17,937 nt of DNA, taken from contig QHYO01000086.1 of assembly GCA_003224135.1 (NCBI GenBank), positions 1 to 17,937 on the forward strand. Direction: 5' to 3'. Within the stretch, counting starts at the first letter, position 1; each line of letters starts with the position of its first letter. Made by a program: the position numbers and the translations under genes. The notes under the pieces are model-generated. The model saw only the letters and a program-made list of their open reading frames with translations, was not told the DNA's origin and made no database searches. The DNA is from Acidobacteriota bacterium. GTDB lineage: Bacteria; Acidobacteriota; Terriglobia; Acidiferrales; UBA7541. Below are positions 8,046 to 15,590 of this stretch, piece after piece.

Positions 8046-8960
8046 CTAGTTCAAGTAGAAGCTGATGGAAATGCGGTCGCCAGGATATCTGCGGTTGTAC
8101 AGATAATACCCGTCGTCGTAGTAGTCCACGTAGACGTCATCGCTGTCATACCAATCCTTTGACCAGTATTCAGGCCACGGATCAACCAAGCCAAACCAGT
8201 AACCGCCGTACTGAAAGCGCTGACGGCCGCCAATGAACACCACGGGGAGACTGTAGATGCGGAACCCATGATCTTGGCCATAGTAACTACGGAAACGGTC
8301 ATCTGGGACTCGGTAGCCGTTGTAACCCCCCCGTTGCTGCCAGCTGCGGTGCTCGGACTTCCAGCTACGTGCGCGATCACTCTGCCAGGCAACATGCTGC
8401 CGATCTGCTTGAGATGGACTCCGTTGTTGTGCTGACCGGTCGTCACGATCCTGATGCTGTTGTCGCTGTTGATCCTGCCGCGCTCCGCTTTCCTGCCGAT
8501 CATTCTCGGAAGCGTCTTGCCGATGTTGTTGCTGTTGTCGCTCCTGATCTTGTTGCCGTTTGGCTATTTGTTGCTCGTGTTTATTTGACTTGTCTTGTTG
8601 TTGCTGTCGTTTTTCTTCCTGTTGGATGTTGGCTTGTCGCCGATTTGCGGAGTTGCGCTCCTGCTCCCGTTGATCTTGCTGCGCTTTCGCTTGTTCCTGC
8701 CGTGTTCCTGAATTGTCTTGCTGTTGTTGTCTCGAAGAGGCATCTCGGCGCTGATCCTGTTTCTCCTTGACCTGCGGTTCTTGGCCCTGCTTAGAGGATC
8801 GTTCTTCGTGTTGTCGTTCAGGCTTCGCCTCTCGCTCCGGCTTTCCGGGCTTAGCCTTGTCCTCTTGCTTGTCCGGCTTGCCCTGCCGCCCGCAAGCTGG
8901 GCCCGCAATTCCAAGGGCCAGAAAGAGTGCAGTCATGTGAAATATTCCAATTCGTTTCAT
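8046..8960 (-). CDS. secreted protein: long Gln/Arg/Asp-rich linker plus a conserved aromatic C-terminal domain
   Basis: The 304-residue product begins MKRIGIFHMTALFLALGIAG, a Sec signal peptide; the following PACGRQG contains a cysteine but is a poor lipobox, so lipid anchoring is doubtful. Residues about 25-200 are low complexity, made almost entirely of Gln, Arg, Lys, Asp, Glu and Ser, and should be disordered or coiled coil. Residues about 218-304 form a compact domain: VPDDRFRSYYGQDHGFRI, FQYGGYWFGLVDPWPEYW, then DDVYVDYYDDGYYLYNRRYP and ISISFYLN. I have an impression of this C-terminal pattern in other exported acidobacterial proteins, where it follows variable linkers; no activity is known to me. 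GGAGG lies seven bases before ATG 8960. The role may be in the cell envelope or extracellular matrix; that is inference from export and composition. Confidence 0.85.
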   Translation of the reverse strand: MKRIGIFHMTALFLALGIAGPACGRQGKPDKQEDKAKPGKPEREAKPERQHEERSSKQGQEPQVKEKQDQRRDASSRQQQQDNSGTRQEQAKAQQDQREQERNSANRRQANIQQEEKRQQQQDKSNKHEQQIAKRQQDQERQQQQHRQDASENDRQESGARQDQQRQQHQDRDDRSAQQRSPSQADRQHVAWQSDRARSWKSEHRSWQQRGGYNGYRVPDDRFRSYYGQDHGFRIYSLPVVFIGGRQRFQYGGYWFGLVDPWPEYWSKDWYDSDDVYVDYYDDGYYLYNRRYPGDRISISFYLN

Positions 8961-9320
8961 GGTGTTACCTCCGTTGCGTATGTTTCTTGCGCCCGCTATG
9001 GAAGGCTCGAGTTGATGTCCTGTACCTGCTCAGAAATGTCAGTTTTTAAAATGCGACGTGCCCGTTCGTCAGCCAGTACGGTTCTTCGCGCCGAAATGCA
9101 TGCGCTTTGTCTGGCGGGGCCCAACTACTCCTCTATTAGGAGTTGATCCTAGACCTCTTCCATGCGCATGTCTGTTCACTTAGATACAGGTTTGCTGTCC
9201 GTTGAACGCGAATCGCAGAGTGGGCCGGTGCGGGCTAGAGTGATATCCTTACCGTACTCGCAGCAAAGGCCTGGGACCGTGCCACTGGCGAAGTCTGAGT
9301 CGCCCTATCGTGTGCAAATC
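8961..9320. other. intergenic region between divergent genes; holds a short inverted repeat
   Basis: About 360 bases separate the start of the glutamine-rich protein gene (minus) from the start of the second Crp/Fnr gene (plus), so promoters for both should lie here. No sigma-70 promoter stands out. An inverted repeat is present at 9127-9143. The sequence from 9162 can be read in frame with the Crp/Fnr gene, but that extension lacks homology to the paralogue and is probably untranslated. Confidence 0.5.
9127..9143. repeat. inverted repeat upstream of the second Crp/Fnr gene
   Basis: ACTCCT-CTATT-AGGAGT: two perfect 6-base arms around 5 bases, with partial outer symmetry (CAACT before, AGTTG overlapping the right arm). 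It lies 178 bases before ATG 9321. It may be an operator or a small hairpin; it does not match the palindrome at 3169-3186. Confidence 0.3.
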
Positions 9321-10004
9321 ATGGCCAAAGCAGCCGGCAAAAAAACCACCGCCACCCCTCTCAAGAAGTCCACGTTCGATCTAAGGGTTTTTCTGGATAC
9401 AGCCGGAGCAGCACGGAAAATTAAGAAGTTTCGGCGAGCCGAGACAATCTACTCTCAGGGTGACCCTGCTAAGGGTGTGAATTACATCCAAAAAGGTGCT
9501 GTACAACTATCGGTTATCAATGAGAGCGGCAAAGAAGCGGTTGTTGCACTTCTGGGACCCGGCGACTTTTTTGGCGAAGGATGCCTTGCCGGTCAGCCGG
9601 TTTGCATGGGAACCGCCACTGCGGTTCTGCCCACGTCCATACTATTCATTAAGAAAGATGAGATGATGCGCGCGCTCCACGTTGAACACGCCCTCTCTGA
9701 CCTCTTCATCTCTCATATGCTGACCAGAAACATTCGCATTGAGGAGGATTTGGTGGACCAGCTCTTTAACTCCAGTGAGAAACGCTTGGCACGGGCTCTT
9801 CTGTTGCTTGCCCGTTACGGCAAGGACGACCAACCGCACGGAGTACTCCCCAAGGTTTCGCAGGAAACACTGGCTGAGATGATCGGGACCACGCGCCCAC
9901 GCGTCAATTTTTTCATGAACAAATTCAGGAAGCTGGGTTTCATTAAGTACAATGGCAAGCTTCAAGTCAACACTTCTCTCTTGAGCGTCGTCTTGCACGA
10001 GTGA
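9321..10004 (+). CDS. Crp/Fnr family transcriptional regulator (copy 2)
   Basis: The 227-residue product starts MAKAAGKKTTATPLKKSTFD and then follows copy 1 closely: FLDTAGAARKIKKFRRAETI, YSQGDPAKGVNYIQKGAVQL, GPGDFFGEGCLAGQ, NIRIEEDLVDQLFNSSEKRL, LPKVSQETLAEMIGTTRPRV, NFFMNKFRKLGFIKYNG and a shared C-terminus VVLHE. The sensor fold, dimer helix and winged helix are all intact. In the recognition helix the TTRSRV of copy 1 is TTRPRV here, so the two may differ in DNA contacts. There is no Fe-S cysteine cluster. ATG 9321 is preferred to upstream in-frame codons because homology begins near it; the ribosome site is weak. It is monocistronic as far as can be seen; the next gene starts 238 bases later. 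Confidence 0.92.
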   Translation: MAKAAGKKTTATPLKKSTFDLRVFLDTAGAARKIKKFRRAETIYSQGDPAKGVNYIQKGAVQLSVINESGKEAVVALLGPGDFFGEGCLAGQPVCMGTATAVLPTSILFIKKDEMMRALHVEHALSDLFISHMLTRNIRIEEDLVDQLFNSSEKRLARALLLLARYGKDDQPHGVLPKVSQETLAEMIGTTRPRVNFFMNKFRKLGFIKYNGKLQVNTSLLSVVLHE

Positions 10005-10242
10005 GGCTAGCGGCCAAACGTCCCTCGATGCGGCGATGAGCCTTGGTCGAACAGGCGATTCATACAGGTAGCTCCATTCCGGACTGCGGCGAAATCTCCG
10101 ACCCGCCAACGAAGGTCATTAGCTCAATGCAATTTCGGACCCCACTGTGCCTAAGGTGGTGTCCTGAGTCATCAGTTCCAACTTCCGTGCGTCTATAGGA
10201 AAGAGGATGGTTGAAGTGTGTTTCCTTCCGGGAGGTCCTGCG

Positions 10243-11403
10243 ATGAGACAGCGGATACGTTCAAGCATTTTTGTTCTGTTGGTGGCAGCTCTCGGTTGCG
10301 AGGCGAAGACGCCGCCGGAGCCGCGCGTCGTGGATTTGACGGCGACGGATGGAGTGCATCTGAAGGCGACGTATTTTGCGGCGGACAAACCGGGGCCGGG
10401 AGTGATCCTGCTGCATCAATGCAACCAGCAGCGAAAGAACTGGGACGATTTGGCAGGACGCCTCGCAACAGCGGGGATCAATGTGCTCACTCTGGACTAC
10501 CGCGGATACGGGGACAGCGAAGGCCCGAGAGCGCTGGAGCTTTCGAACGAAGACCGGACCAGGATGATCACGGAACAATGGCCGGACGACATTGACACGG
10601 CGTTTCAGTATCTGTCATCCCAGGCGGGAGTGACAAAAGACGTGATGGGAGCGGCCGGAGCGAGTTGTGGTGTGAATCAATCGATTCAACTGGCGCGGCG
10701 GCATGCGGAGGTGAAGTCGCTAGTGCTGCTTTCCGGCAATACGGACGGCAATGGCAGGAAATTCCTGCAGGTGTCGGCCGGGTTGCCGATTTTTTTCTCC
10801 GCGGCCGATGATGATGAGGGGCAGTGGCTGTACGCGGTTGCGCCAAATCCCGGGAACCAGTTTGCCCACTACGCGACAGGCGGCCATGGAACGGTGATGT
10901 TTCAGGAACATAAAGAGCTAGCGGGAACGATTGTGGACTGGTTTGTGACGACACTGATCAAGACGCCGGCGAAAGCGCCCACAGCAAGAAAGGCCCTGGC
11001 CGTGGACTCCGAACGGGCGAGCATATTGAGATTGCTGGACGAGCCGGGAGGGGCGAACGAGGTTGCACAGAAGCTCGCGGATGCGAGGAAACGCGATCCC
11101 AAATCGACGTTATTCTCCGAGGGGATCGTCAACGTGATTGGTTACGAGCACATTCAATCTGGTGACACGAAAGGCGCAGTAGAGATTCTGAAGCTGAACC
11201 TGACGGCGTATCCGGATTCAGCGAACGTTTACGACAGCTTGTCGGATGCGTATCTGGCTGCTGGCCAGAAAGATTTGGCCAGAGAATACGCACAGAAGAC
11301 GTTGGAGAAGCTGGCGACGGATTCGACGGCGGACGCAGACAGGAAAAAACTCATCCGGGACAGCGCCGCGCAAAAATTGAAACAGCTGGGAGAGAAGCAA
11401 TAA
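10243..11403 (+). CDS. exported alpha/beta hydrolase (dienelactone-hydrolase-like) with a helical repeat tail
   Basis: The 386-residue product opens MRQRIRSSIFVLLVAALGCE, an export signal whose ALGC could be a lipobox (cysteine near residue 19), so it may be a lipoprotein. Residues about 30-235 form an alpha/beta hydrolase: VILLHQCNQQRKNW (His58 near the oxyanion loop), LDYRGYGDSEG, the nucleophile elbow GASCG with Cys142 rather than Ser, and TGGHGT with His215 as the likely catalytic base. A Cys nucleophile is typical of dienelactone hydrolases. Residues about 255-386 are helical and include NVYDSLSDAYLAAGQKDLAR, a tetratricopeptide-like unit that may bind partners. ATG 10243 is chosen because GGGAGG lies seven bases upstream; the ATG at 10207 would add 12 residues in front of the signal. 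The substrate is unknown. Confidence 0.85.
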   Translation: MRQRIRSSIFVLLVAALGCEAKTPPEPRVVDLTATDGVHLKATYFAADKPGPGVILLHQCNQQRKNWDDLAGRLATAGINVLTLDYRGYGDSEGPRALELSNEDRTRMITEQWPDDIDTAFQYLSSQAGVTKDVMGAAGASCGVNQSIQLARRHAEVKSLVLLSGNTDGNGRKFLQVSAGLPIFFSAADDDEGQWLYAVAPNPGNQFAHYATGGHGTVMFQEHKELAGTIVDWFVTTLIKTPAKAPTARKALAVDSERASILRLLDEPGGANEVAQKLADARKRDPKSTLFSEGIVNVIGYEHIQSGDTKGAVEILKLNLTAYPDSANVYDSLSDAYLAAGQKDLAREYAQKTLEKLATDSTADADRKKLIRDSAAQKLKQLGEKQ

Positions 11404-11459
11404 CACCGATCTCCGAGAATCGGCTTCAGCAGTTTGGCAGCATCTACGAGACGGTGGAA

Positions 11460-11747
11460 TTAGGGTTGACCATAACTCGCCCGAGCCGATTGAACGGCCC
11501 AGGGACGACGGTCCCGAATAGCGTCTACCAACGCCAAGAAATGATACAGGCTAGGATCGCGTAACGCCGCCTGCGGAACGAACCAGAGCTCGGATCGATT
11601 CCATCCACCAGACTCCAAATCGAAAACAGCAGGTAGGCAAAGAATGAGCTTTGCGAGTAAGACTCTATCCCCGCGCGTAATTTTCCTAAGAGTGCGGTAT
11701 CGATTGTCGCGCAAGATACTTCCAGAATTTAGGAACGACACTTTCAA
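11460..11747 (-). pseudogene. possible C-terminal fragment of a winged-helix regulator-type protein
   Basis: The minus-strand frame ends with ELWFVPQAALRDPSLYHFLA followed by LVDAIRDRRPWA. This resembles the C-terminal part of a family of small DNA-binding proteins in which 'PxAALRDPxLYxLLALVDAIRDGRARER' style tails follow a helix-turn-helix. Here the conserved tail breaks off into unrelated residues, and the first 45 residues do not contain a recognisable helix-turn-helix, so I read it as a decayed remnant rather than a working gene. The surrounding 11404-12247 interval has no other supported gene. Confidence is low because the match is from memory. Confidence 0.3.
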
Positions 11748-12247
11748 GAAACTATTAAGCCGTTTGGTCAGCTTGTACTAACCCACGAATCGGCGCAGCC
11801 GAACAGAATAATCGAATTGCCGAAAACCAGCATCGCCCCTCACTTTCTAGGGGGCTTCGTGCACAATTTCGCGGCGCGGATGGCAAGCCGACGGCTGTCT
11901 AAACGAATCGCTTGCTTCAATATGTCGAATCCATTCTCGCTACAGCACCGGAGCGTATGGATAGCGTTAGCTGCTGCTAAAATCGTGGACTTCTGCGAGA
12001 GTGATGGGCAGTGCGGAGTGCTTCCAGACTTCCGTCTGATGGCTAGGAAAATCGCTTGACACGTTCCATTTGGTGGTATTTACGTTCCCCTAAATATACT
12101 GCTAGCCACGATACGTCAAGTGAAATATCCTATAGCGGTCGCCGATTTTCCGGGATTTCTGTTTATGTAGCGCGCGGCTGAATTTACATGTTGTTATTCC
12201 GTCTGGTCGGAAAACTCGAAGGAGAGTATGAATGGGAGGAGGTCGAA
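11748..12247. other. intergenic stretch without a supported gene
   Basis: About 500 bases. A plus-strand frame at 11817-12059 could encode 80 residues but shows no recognised motif and no good ribosome site. The part from 12060 to 12180 is AT-rich compared with its surroundings and probably carries the promoter of the gene at 12248; I cannot place -35 and -10 boxes with confidence. Confidence 0.45.
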
Positions 12248-13117
12248 ATGTTTCGAGCATCACGGCTGGGGCCTGTGGTTCTTCTTCTTATGGGCACGTT
12301 ACGTGTTGGAGCGCAGGATGACCGCGCCCACCAGGTTGCGTCCCATGCTTTGAGTCAAACTGCCGTAAACTGCGGCGACGTAGCGGTTCTCGCCGATTGC
12401 CATCCGGCTATGCCCACGGGATGTACAAACTCGCTCCACCCGCGCTACGACGCCTATTTGAATTTTCTCAAGAACCAGCAGCCGGGCCGGGATCTCGTGC
12501 CGAGCCACGCTCTCGGCGTGGATGAGTTTATTTCTCTGGAGGACAAGATTCCGGCGGGCATCGGGCGCACGCACCACGCGCAATTTGCAGATCAGCTTGC
12601 GGACTTTGGCGAAGGGAACATACACGCAGTTGTCGGAGTTCTCTATTTTGTCGAAAACACGGCGATTACCTCTCAACATAGGGGGGAAACGTGCAATTGC
12701 CAGCTTCGGCACAATGACTCATTTGATTTTCATTTGGGAATAGGCTTCGACTCTGCTCTCGCCCAGAAGATTCGGAACAGTCCGTCTGTTCACGATCCCA
12801 AGCATCCGGGTCTTGCAGAGCAAACAAGCGTTGTCGCGGAGATGACACCCCACACACGCGACGCGAAGTGGACGGTAGCCCGCCTCAACCGCCAGCGGGG
12901 TAAACAGGTAAAGGTCATAGGGCAACTCCTGTTGGACAATGTCCACGCAAATCTGAACGACGATTGTGAATTTTCCGACGAGGCCGGGGGAAGCTGCTGG
13001 CGAGCCTCTGCGTGGGAAATTCATCCCGTAACGCAGTTTCTCGTTTGCAAAGCCGGAAAGACTTGTGGCTCTGATTCTCCCGATAGCGACTGGACGAGAC
13101 TCGAAGATTTGCCTTAG
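12248..13117 (+). CDS. secreted conserved hypothetical protein, cysteine-containing
   Basis: The 289-residue product begins MFRASRLGPVVLLLMGTLRV and is cleaved most likely after GAQ (about residue 23), so it is exported. The mature protein has at least eight cysteines, suggesting disulfides in the periplasm or outside. The middle contains NFLKNQQPGRDLVPSHALGV and GEGNIHAVVGVLYFVENTAI. The C-terminal part, about residues 220-270, reads VKVIGQLLLDNVHAN and later SAWEIHPVTQFLVC; I recognise the pairing of GQL...H with WEIHPV as a feature of an exported acidobacterial family of unknown function. The two conserved histidines could bind metal or substrate. GGGAGGAGG about six bases before ATG 12248 is a strong ribosome site and decides the start over the in-frame codon at 12188. 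It appears monocistronic. Confidence 0.75.
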   Translation: MFRASRLGPVVLLLMGTLRVGAQDDRAHQVASHALSQTAVNCGDVAVLADCHPAMPTGCTNSLHPRYDAYLNFLKNQQPGRDLVPSHALGVDEFISLEDKIPAGIGRTHHAQFADQLADFGEGNIHAVVGVLYFVENTAITSQHRGETCNCQLRHNDSFDFHLGIGFDSALAQKIRNSPSVHDPKHPGLAEQTSVVAEMTPHTRDAKWTVARLNRQRGKQVKVIGQLLLDNVHANLNDDCEFSDEAGGSCWRASAWEIHPVTQFLVCKAGKTCGSDSPDSDWTRLEDLP

Positions 13118-13288
13118 CCTGGCTTGGGAAGCTGAATCGAAGGTTGACACCGCGGAAGCGATCCGCCGCCGCTGGGACCTCGTGTTTTAACGGAGGGTTT
13201 CGAAGGGTTGAGAGCAACTTTTCCAGCCTGCCCGAGTAACGCATCAATCTTGTGTCGCAAGCTCTTTATCTGTTCTCAGTGCGTTGTT

Positions 13289-13735
13289 CTAGGGATGGAC
13301 CAGGACCGGAACTTGAGCAGTGCCTATCGTGGCACCGTCCTTAGTAACCCGAACTTGCATGTCGTGGTAAACCTGCTGTACCGGATGGTTGGAATCGCCC
13401 ACCACTTGCATCTCTGATGGAGACCATGGCCGTCGACTCGCATGTACCTTCCGTAATGGCTGATACGGAAATTGATGCAGCCTGACCGGGGCCAATACCC
13501 TGCGGGTCCCCGCTCCATGCTCTGACGAGCGTGACAGGTTTCGCGGGTTCGACGTGCTTTGGCAGTCGCAACACTCCGAGTCCAAAGGTCAATGATAGAA
13601 CACCCACAATCCCCAGCACGGATTGGCGGGTTCGAGACTTCAAGTGAGGAAGTTCAACCCCGAAAGCCTTCAAGCCACCGCCGACAATCGCAGCGATCAA
13701 ACAAGCCAACCTGCAATGACAAAAGGATTGTCCAT
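13289..13735 (-). pseudogene. frameshifted gene for a small membrane-anchored protein
   Basis: From ATG 13735 on the minus strand (GAGAGAG about seven bases upstream) the frame gives MDNPFVIAGWLV and then a TGA. One frame over, at about 13700, the protein continues LIAAIVGGGLKAFGVELPHL, KSRTRQSVLGIVGVLSLTFG, LGVLRLPKHVEPAKPVTLV. Joined, these make two hydrophobic segments around a conserved-looking GGG-KAFGVELP turn, as in small membrane proteins with an N-terminal hairpin. This frame runs to a stop at 13341, but near 13400-13450 another frame takes over with a better ending: WSPSEMQVVGDSNHPVQQVY, HDMQVRVTKDGATIGTAQVP, VLVHP and a stop at 13289-13291. Two single-base changes would restore one protein of about 148 residues. 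Real decay and sequencing error are both possible. The function is unknown. Confidence 0.5.
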
Positions 13736-13997
13736 GAACGCTCTCTCGCAAGAATTTCATCATGCGCAGTTCCTTGTCCCGCTGGCGGAAAAGGCCAATG
13801 CACATCTCGAACATCCCCTCGTTTACGTGCTCGGCGAACTGTTGGATATCCGCATTGCGGAATTTCGAGCAGGGAAAAATCGGGCGAGATCCGCAGCACA
13901 GCTAGGATTCTGGAGGCAATTCGCAATTCAGTTTCTCCCGTGGCATTTGCACGATCCAACCAAATTCTACGCCTACCAGGGCAAGGTTATTCGCTGA
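13734..13997 (+). CDS. small hypothetical protein, 87 residues
   Basis: The product reads MNALSQEFHHAQFLVPLAEK, then ANAHLEHPLVYVLGELLDIR, then RSAAQLGFWRQFAIQFLPWH and ends FYAYQGKVIR. It has a natural mix of residues and predicted helices but no family that I recognise, no signal peptide and no membrane segment. AAAAGGA lies eight bases before ATG 13734. Its start codon overlaps the start of the broken minus-strand gene at 13735, so the two are divergent with overlapping starts; only one may be expressed. The membrane protein gene at 14022 follows after 24 bases on the same strand, which would fit an operon. Confidence 0.4.
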   Translation: MNALSQEFHHAQFLVPLAEKANAHLEHPLVYVLGELLDIRIAEFRAGKNRARSAAQLGFWRQFAIQFLPWHLHDPTKFYAYQGKVIR

Positions 13998-14021
13998 TAT
14001 CCTTGGGCACATCGGGTGATC

Positions 14022-14606
14022 ATGGAACCACAAACCCAGCTCAAGCCCAAGAAAATGTTTGATGGCATGTACGTAATTCGCCGCATTGTCGCTGGTGTTG
14101 TCATTGTTGCAATTTGCGTTTATATTTCTGCGGTCGTCCTTGGTCGAATCCCGGTACAGCAAAAACTTGGCGTGGCGGACATCGGCGTGATCATCTTGGC
14201 TGCTGGAGTCGCCAGTATTTTGCTGCGACCCGAATTGCTAAATCGAATCAGCCACTTTAAGTTCGGAGAGTTGGAGCTAGATTGGCTGCAAAAGATCGAG
14301 GCGGACCAGAAAACACAGCGGGTTGAATTGGATGACGTTCGCTTCGTGCTCACCCTTCTGCTCCAGCAAAACGAATTGGAGCATCTGAAGAACCTCGAGA
14401 ATGGTAAGACGCAATACCAGGGCAACGAAGCGGTTTGTGCCGAACTGCGGAAGCTTCGCACGTTAGGCTTGATTCGAAATCAAAAAGACCACGCGATGAG
14501 CGAAACCGCCGCGAAGCGCAGTTTCGATTTGAAGGACATTGTGGAACTGACCGACCGCGGAAGGCAGTATCTAGAGCGGTTTGTAGAATACCAGGAGAAG
14601 AGATAA
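14022..14606 (+). CDS. membrane-anchored protein with a winged-helix-like C-terminus
   Basis: The 194-residue product has two hydrophobic segments: about residues 17-40 (RRIVAGVVIVAICVYISAVV) and 48-68 (VADIGVIILAAGVASILL). These are followed by a charged linker, HFKFGELELDWLQKIEADQK, and a C-terminal domain of about 85 residues: VLTLLLQQNELEHLKNLENG, CAELRKLRTLGLIRN, then IVELTDRGRQYLERFVE. The pattern of helices, 'ELRKLRTLGLI' and 'LTDRGRQYL' resembles a winged helix of the MarR/PadR kind, here held at the inner face of the membrane. Proteins with this HLxNL...ELRxLxxLGLI tail occur widely as hypotheticals; whether they bind DNA or protein is unknown. ATG 14022 is preferred over the GTG at 14016. 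The gene is intact. Confidence 0.7.
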   Translation: MEPQTQLKPKKMFDGMYVIRRIVAGVVIVAICVYISAVVLGRIPVQQKLGVADIGVIILAAGVASILLRPELLNRISHFKFGELELDWLQKIEADQKTQRVELDDVRFVLTLLLQQNELEHLKNLENGKTQYQGNEAVCAELRKLRTLGLIRNQKDHAMSETAAKRSFDLKDIVELTDRGRQYLERFVEYQEKR

Positions 14607-14934
14607 TTGCTAGCGGGGGCCTGTGGTTCACACGGTCAGTTGCGTTCTCCGGCGGGCCATAACTGCGACTGCATTGTTACTTCTCCTTTTTAGTTGGCGG
14701 TGCGGAGCGTAAGTGAGCTCCTTCCCGGCTAGGGTCGTCCGGGTCTAGGCTGCATCTACTTGTCCAATGTGCCGTATGTGTCCCTTATGTCGACGCCTCT
14801 TTTGACGAAGCGGTCGTTGGCTTCAACCGTCAACCGGTTTCTCACGTGTTCGGTGATGGTGCGCAATTTCGACTTACGCCCGCCCATGAAAAAGCAAACC
14901 ACAGCGTGAAGTGAGAAGCTGCGATAATTCCCGA
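14607..14934. other. intergenic stretch with one weak candidate small frame
   Basis: About 330 bases. The minus strand at 14756-14887 could encode 43 residues (MGGRKSKLRTITEHVRNRLT and onward to DIRDTYGTLDK) with reasonable composition, but no ribosome site precedes ATG 14887 and I recognise no family. No terminator is obvious. Confidence 0.35.
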
Positions 14935-15105
14935 ATGAAAGCATCTGTGCGATGGCTGCTGTTCGAATACAAAGGGCTAGAACTTGTCATTTTGTCGAAG
15001 CCGTTCAAGACCAAGAAGTTGGCAGAGAAGGCGCGTCTCAAATATCCCGACCGCGTCGCTAGAAAGATTGGAATCGGCGTGGTTCGGGTGCCAAACCTGC
15101 AGTGA
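14935..15105 (+). CDS. small basic hypothetical protein, 56 residues
   Basis: The product reads MKASVRWLLFEYKGLELVIL, then SKPFKTKKLAEKARLKYPDR and ends KIGIGVVRVPNLQ. The pattern is strand-strand-helix-strand with a lysine-rich helix, like the many tiny alpha/beta proteins of unknown role. No signal peptide or membrane segment is present. The ATG at 14935 is used because the in-frame codon upstream at 14911 adds residues with no support; the ribosome site is weak. It stands alone in the accessory region. Confidence 0.4.
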   Translation: MKASVRWLLFEYKGLELVILSKPFKTKKLAEKARLKYPDRVARKIGIGVVRVPNLQ

Positions 15106-15287
15106 AGCGGCACGGCGCAGCTAGTGCCCTGCTCGCAGACGGCGCAACTCCGGCTGTTGTACAGAGGCAGCTACGGCACAGTAACGCACTATCACGCTGG
15201 GATTGAACGGCCACGTAGTAAGGCGACCAGCAGCGCAGTGCAGTTGAGAATCGTTCGGCACGGATTGAACAGTACGAGGTGAACTGA

Positions 15288-15590
15288 ATGTCAGAGCTTA
15301 CGCGCATTTTGGCATCGAGATACGCCAAGCAATGGAGGATAGTCGATTGGACGTTGGGAATGTCTTTCGCAGCATTTCTAATCTTTCGATGGCAAGGCTA
15401 TTTCCGAACACCTTTTGCAGCACCTGCTGATTGGTGCGGCATTGGGCTTCGTTCTTGGCTTCCTCTTTTCAAGGAACCCGAAGGCGAGAAGCGCGGCAAG
15501 GTAGTTCAATTGTTAGAAAAACGGAAAATAAGTGGTGAAGAATCAATTGAATTGGTAGGTGCGGTGGGGGATCGAAACGACAAGCACTAA
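15288..15590 (+). pseudogene. small membrane protein gene, probably frameshifted internally
   Basis: AGGTGA lies five bases before ATG 15288, so translation start is well supported, and the frame stays open for 100 codons. However, only the last 30 or so residues, KRGKVVQLLEKRKISGEESI followed by ELVGAVGD, look like a conserved short C-terminal helix pair (similar to SHOCT-type tails). In the middle the better coding frame is a different one: from about 15392 to 15477 it reads DGKAISEHLLQHLLIGAALG, then FVLGFLFSRNP, a good membrane helix. The same bases in the annotated frame give RTPFAAPADWCGIGLRSWLP, which does not look like a helix or a domain. I infer one or more indels splitting an original protein of roughly 100 residues. 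The function is unknown. Confidence 0.4.

Noticed and set aside
8369..8770. Plus-strand frames opposite the glutamine-rich protein
   Set aside because: Gln-rich codons read backwards give Leu/Val-rich runs; the minus-strand protein has a signal peptide, a strong ribosome site and a conserved domain.
8046..8960. A CRISPR array or tandem DNA repeat in the glutamine-rich region
   Set aside because: The repetitive look comes from CAG/CAA-type codons; there is no constant repeat unit with spacers.
11404..11430. A rho-independent terminator after the hydrolase (CCGAT...ATCGG)
   Set aside because: The stem is only five base pairs with an eight-base loop and no T-run follows.
12299..12712. A 137-residue minus-strand frame within the secreted protein gene
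   Set aside because: The plus-strand product has a signal peptide, a strong ribosome site and conserved motifs over the same bases.
13654..13959. A 101-residue minus-strand frame
   Set aside because: Arg- and Cys-rich without structure; competing frames on both strands have ribosome sites and better composition.
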